Of a stretch of 64,000 nt of DNA, positions 62,215 through 64,000 are shown one piece after another. The notes under the pieces were generated by a model that was given only the letters and a program-made list of their open reading frames with translations, had not been told where the DNA came from and ran no database searches. Made by a program: the position numbers and the translations under genes. Origin of the DNA: RGIG8368 sp045540275 (GTDB lineage Bacteria; Verrucomicrobiota; Kiritimatiellia; RFP12; UBA1067); the NCBI GenBank assembly GCA_045540275.1, contig JAZQGX010000322.1, positions 28,084 to 92,083 on the forward strand. The letters are read 5' to 3'. The first letter of the stretch is position 1. Every line of letters starts with the position of its first letter.

Positions 62215-62273
62215 CGAGCAAAAGTGGATTTTCAAAAAAATGTCAATCAGGCAGCTATGAAAGGTTCGGATGG

Positions 62274-63473
62274 ATGAAGTCTTTGTTGTTATTTGTTTGC
62301 TTGTCGGTTGCAACGCGCCTGACGGCGGCTTGGTCTTTTGACGAAAGCGCGATGACCGCAACCGACGGAAATTGGACAATAAAGCTTGGCTATTACGACA
62401 ACGGCTATGGCTTCTATTCCATTACCGCCGGCTCCGGCGATCTGGATTTGACCGACTTTGAAAGGGATACAGGAATAAAAATCACCCGTTGCGATTCATA
62501 CAGCCGGGGGAAGGCATTTGCCGTAAAGAGCAACATAAAATCGCTGAAGGCACCCGATATCGTTTCGGTGGGGTATTCGGAGTTCTGGAGGTGTTCGGCC
62601 ATCACCAATATTTATCTTCCGTCGGCGATAACCTTTGGGGAGTACGCCTTCAACGAGTGCAAGGAGCTGGTTTCACTTACCATCTCGTCCGAGGCGAAAT
62701 CATTTCCCAAACATTTTGCTAAAGCGAATGCAAAAATGGTTTCCTTAACCCCCACGGAATTTCCAAATCTGACAAAGATAGGAGACAGCGCGTTTTACGG
62801 ATGTTCGCGCTTGGAAGTTTCGCTGAGTCTTCCAAATCTCACAACCATCGACACTCATGCGTTTTATAATTGCAGCAAATTTCGCGGTATTTATTTTCCG
62901 AAGTTGACCACTCTCGGCAGACAAGCGTTTTGCTATACCTCGTCGCTGGAAAAGTTATCGCCGCTGTTCCCCGATACGCTTGCCTCCATCAGCGGAGATT
63001 CGCTTTTCTTCCGGAATAGCGTTTCGCGCAAATTTGTCCAAGAGGAGCCCTTGCGCATTGCGAATCCCAATATCACCGTTATCGGTGAGTATTTCATGGA
63101 CGGAGTGGCGGATTTTACCATGCCCTTCGATTTTTACAGTCCGATTGCCACCATCCAAAAAAATGCTTTTACCACATTGCCCAAAGGGCAGATTGTAAAC
63201 TTCTACTCCGATGTTGTACCAACCTTTGCAGCAAGTGCCATGCATACCGCGGGAAAGGGGAAAATCGTTTTTTACATACATTCACAAAACGCGATTTCCG
63301 CATGGAAGGAGCGGTGCGAGGCGCTGGCGGAGACCTTTGAGTCGTCGAAGACCGCCTCTGACTATCCGGGAATACGCACTATAGGATTGGTGGATTGCTC
63401 CGGCGGAAGCGGCACCTATGCCTGGGTCGTTAGCGCGACAGAAGGCTCGGGCACAACGATGATTATCAAATGA
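62274..63473 (+). CDS. Secreted BspA-type leucine-rich repeat protein
   Basis: 399 aa; AAAGG nine bases before the ATG. Signal peptide MKSLLLFVCLSVATRLTAA. Mature start WSFDESAMTATDGNWTIKL, the shared module opening. About eight LRR_5-type repeats follow, such as FPNLTKIGDSAFYGCSRLEV and LPNLTTIDTHAFYNCSKF. C-terminus TYAWVVSATEGSGTTMIIK again ends in the W-V ... I-[RK] pattern. Single gene with the strongest promoter in the window and its own terminator, so probably abundant at the surface. Confidence 0.85.
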   Translation: MKSLLLFVCLSVATRLTAAWSFDESAMTATDGNWTIKLGYYDNGYGFYSITAGSGDLDLTDFERDTGIKITRCDSYSRGKAFAVKSNIKSLKAPDIVSVGYSEFWRCSAITNIYLPSAITFGEYAFNECKELVSLTISSEAKSFPKHFAKANAKMVSLTPTEFPNLTKIGDSAFYGCSRLEVSLSLPNLTTIDTHAFYNCSKFRGIYFPKLTTLGRQAFCYTSSLEKLSPLFPDTLASISGDSLFFRNSVSRKFVQEEPLRIANPNITVIGEYFMDGVADFTMPFDFYSPIATIQKNAFTTLPKGQIVNFYSDVVPTFAASAMHTAGKGKIVFYIHSQNAISAWKERCEALAETFESSKTASDYPGIRTIGLVDCSGGSGTYAWVVSATEGSGTTMIIK

Positions 63474-63496
63474 CGGAAGAATTTTAATTTCTGTTG

Positions 63497-63530
63497 AAGG
63501 GGTACACTGAGAAAGTGGCACCCCTTTTTT
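63497..63530 (+). terminator. Intrinsic terminator of the LRR gene
   Basis: AAGGGGT and CACT pair with AGTG and ACCCC around GAGAA, followed by six T. It lies 24 nt after the stop. Confidence 0.8.
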
Positions 63531-63618
63531 AGTGTCGTAAAATCACCCCCATCCCATTCCTATCATTGTATGATAAGCCTGGGATTTCTTACATTTTATG
63601 CAAATTTGGAGGTTAGAC

Positions 63619-63732
63619 TTGGTATTGAGCTGCCGAGAACAAATAACAGATGGAGTAGAAGCGTCTGAGTTTATGCGAAAAGCGATTGTACGGAAGCGTT
63701 ATTTGATGGATTTTTCTCAAATTACAGATTAA
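63619..63732 (+). other. Possible small or broken gene
   Basis: TTG start six bases after GGAGG (63608-63612), 37 codons (VLSCREQITDGVEASEF ...) to TAA. The same frame then stays open for 33 more codons to a TAA ending at 63834, so a single in-frame stop may have broken one gene. The tail overlaps the transposase remnant on the opposite strand. An inverted repeat CGCAGTTA/TAACTGCG (63737-63768) lies inside. No homology recognised. Confidence 0.25.
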
Positions 63733-63807
63733 CAGGCGCAGTTATTCTATACAGCTTGTCTAACTGCGTTATATGCGAACTTAATTTTTAGAGATGCAGC
63801 TCGTCAT

Positions 63808-64000
63808 TTAGGAGGAGGGGGTTACCGCATTTAATCTAATATCCCTAAGCGCACTTAGTCCTTCGTTTTGCATATTTCTGAACGGCGCAGCTTTAGGTCT
63901 TTTCTGATTGTTTTGCATGTAATGCTCTTCATATACGCGCAGAACAAAATCTGCTGACCCAATAACTGCACCTTTTGTAAAGTATGCTATCCGATGCGAA
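63808..64000 (-). CDS. IS200-like transposase, C-terminal part (runs off the edge)
   Basis: 63 codons visible, entering from the right edge and ending TAA at 63808. The reading contains RIAYFTKGAVIGSADFVLRVYEE, resembling the C-terminal YFTDGxxxGSxxFV segment of IS200/Y1-like transposases of PVC bacteria. Then NNQKRPKAAPFRNMQN and a short tail. The HUH domain would be beyond the window. Different subfamily from the RAYT at 12813, which has a winged-helix tail instead. Confidence 0.5.
   Translation of the reverse strand, partial: SHRIAYFTKGAVIGSADFVLRVYEEHYMQNNQKRPKAAPFRNMQNEGLSALRDIRLNAVTPSS

Noticed and set aside
63737..63790. Integron attC-like site (GTCTAAC and a nearby inverted repeat).
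   Set aside because: No matching second core site, no paired L boxes and no integrase in view.

Overview
The window looks like chromosomal DNA of an uncultured, Gram-negative, anaerobic member of the PVC superphylum, most probably Kiritimatiellota or Lentisphaerota from an animal gut. This is inferred from gene content: a diaminopimelate pathway, outer-membrane barrels, ferredoxin-dependent 2-oxoacid oxidoreductase, a GFTLVELL-type prepilin-like protein, BspA-type leucine-rich repeat (LRR) surface proteins, XylR/AraC-type regulators and DegT / Gfo-Idh-MocA / DUF1080 sugar genes. Most of the window is GC-rich. The AT-richer islands at about 12.8-13.9 kb, 30-33.3 kb and 63.5-64 kb carry transposase or ATPase genes and look acquired.

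Layout. 1-1.7 kb (minus): folK (partial), dapB, dapA. 1.9-12.7 kb (plus): polysaccharide locus 1, six genes from one sigma70-type promoter. It holds three members of a secreted, putatively glycosidase family (here the PGG-barrel family; one is a pseudogene), an outer-membrane-like barrel, a GH10 enzyme and an LRR protein. 12.8-14.4 kb: a REP-associated tyrosine transposase between palindromes, next to truncated remnants of the PGG-barrel and LRR families. 14.35-15.56 kb (minus): XylR-type regulator, divergent from polysaccharide locus 2 (15.7-29.4 kb, plus). Locus 2 is an 11-gene putative operon: two DegT aminotransferases, a Gfo/Idh/MocA dehydrogenase, two amidohydrolases, a sodium/solute symporter, an LRR protein, a DUF1080 protein, a fourth PGG-barrel protein, nagB and nagA. 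Each of the two duplicated enzymes has one exported and one cytosolic copy. I infer import and conversion of an amino- or keto-sugar feeding GlcN6P/GlcNAc6P catabolism.

29.4-33.3 kb: a second PGG-barrel remnant, a REP-like hairpin, two DUF4143-type ATPases, a Sel1-like gene and a truncated ADP-ribosylglycohydrolase start. 33.3-35.7 kb: glycerate kinase and GntP permease. 36.2-41.3 kb: surface glycan cluster (wecB and three glycosyltransferases). 41.3-48.3 kb: iorB-like subunit, prepilin-like protein, priA, and mfd on the opposite strand. 48.5-51.1 kb: large secreted hydrolase-like protein behind a duplicated start region. 51.2-53.3 kb: compact cobalamin riboswitch and a BtuB-like TonB receptor. 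53.4-56.1 kb: korD, korA and a korB-korC fusion, ending in a clear terminator. 56.2-62.1 kb: rfbC, an RdgC-like protein, a structured RNA leader, a hypothetical gene, a YycJ-type metallo-beta-lactamase, prfB, parA and a lipoprotein. 62.2-64 kb: another LRR surface protein behind a perfect consensus promoter, then a transposase remnant at the edge.

Many start codons were moved inward from the longest open frame on the basis of Shine-Dalgarno (SD) sites, signal peptides and ATGA overlaps. Two genes (the XylR-type regulator and glycerate kinase) appear to be transcribed leaderless.
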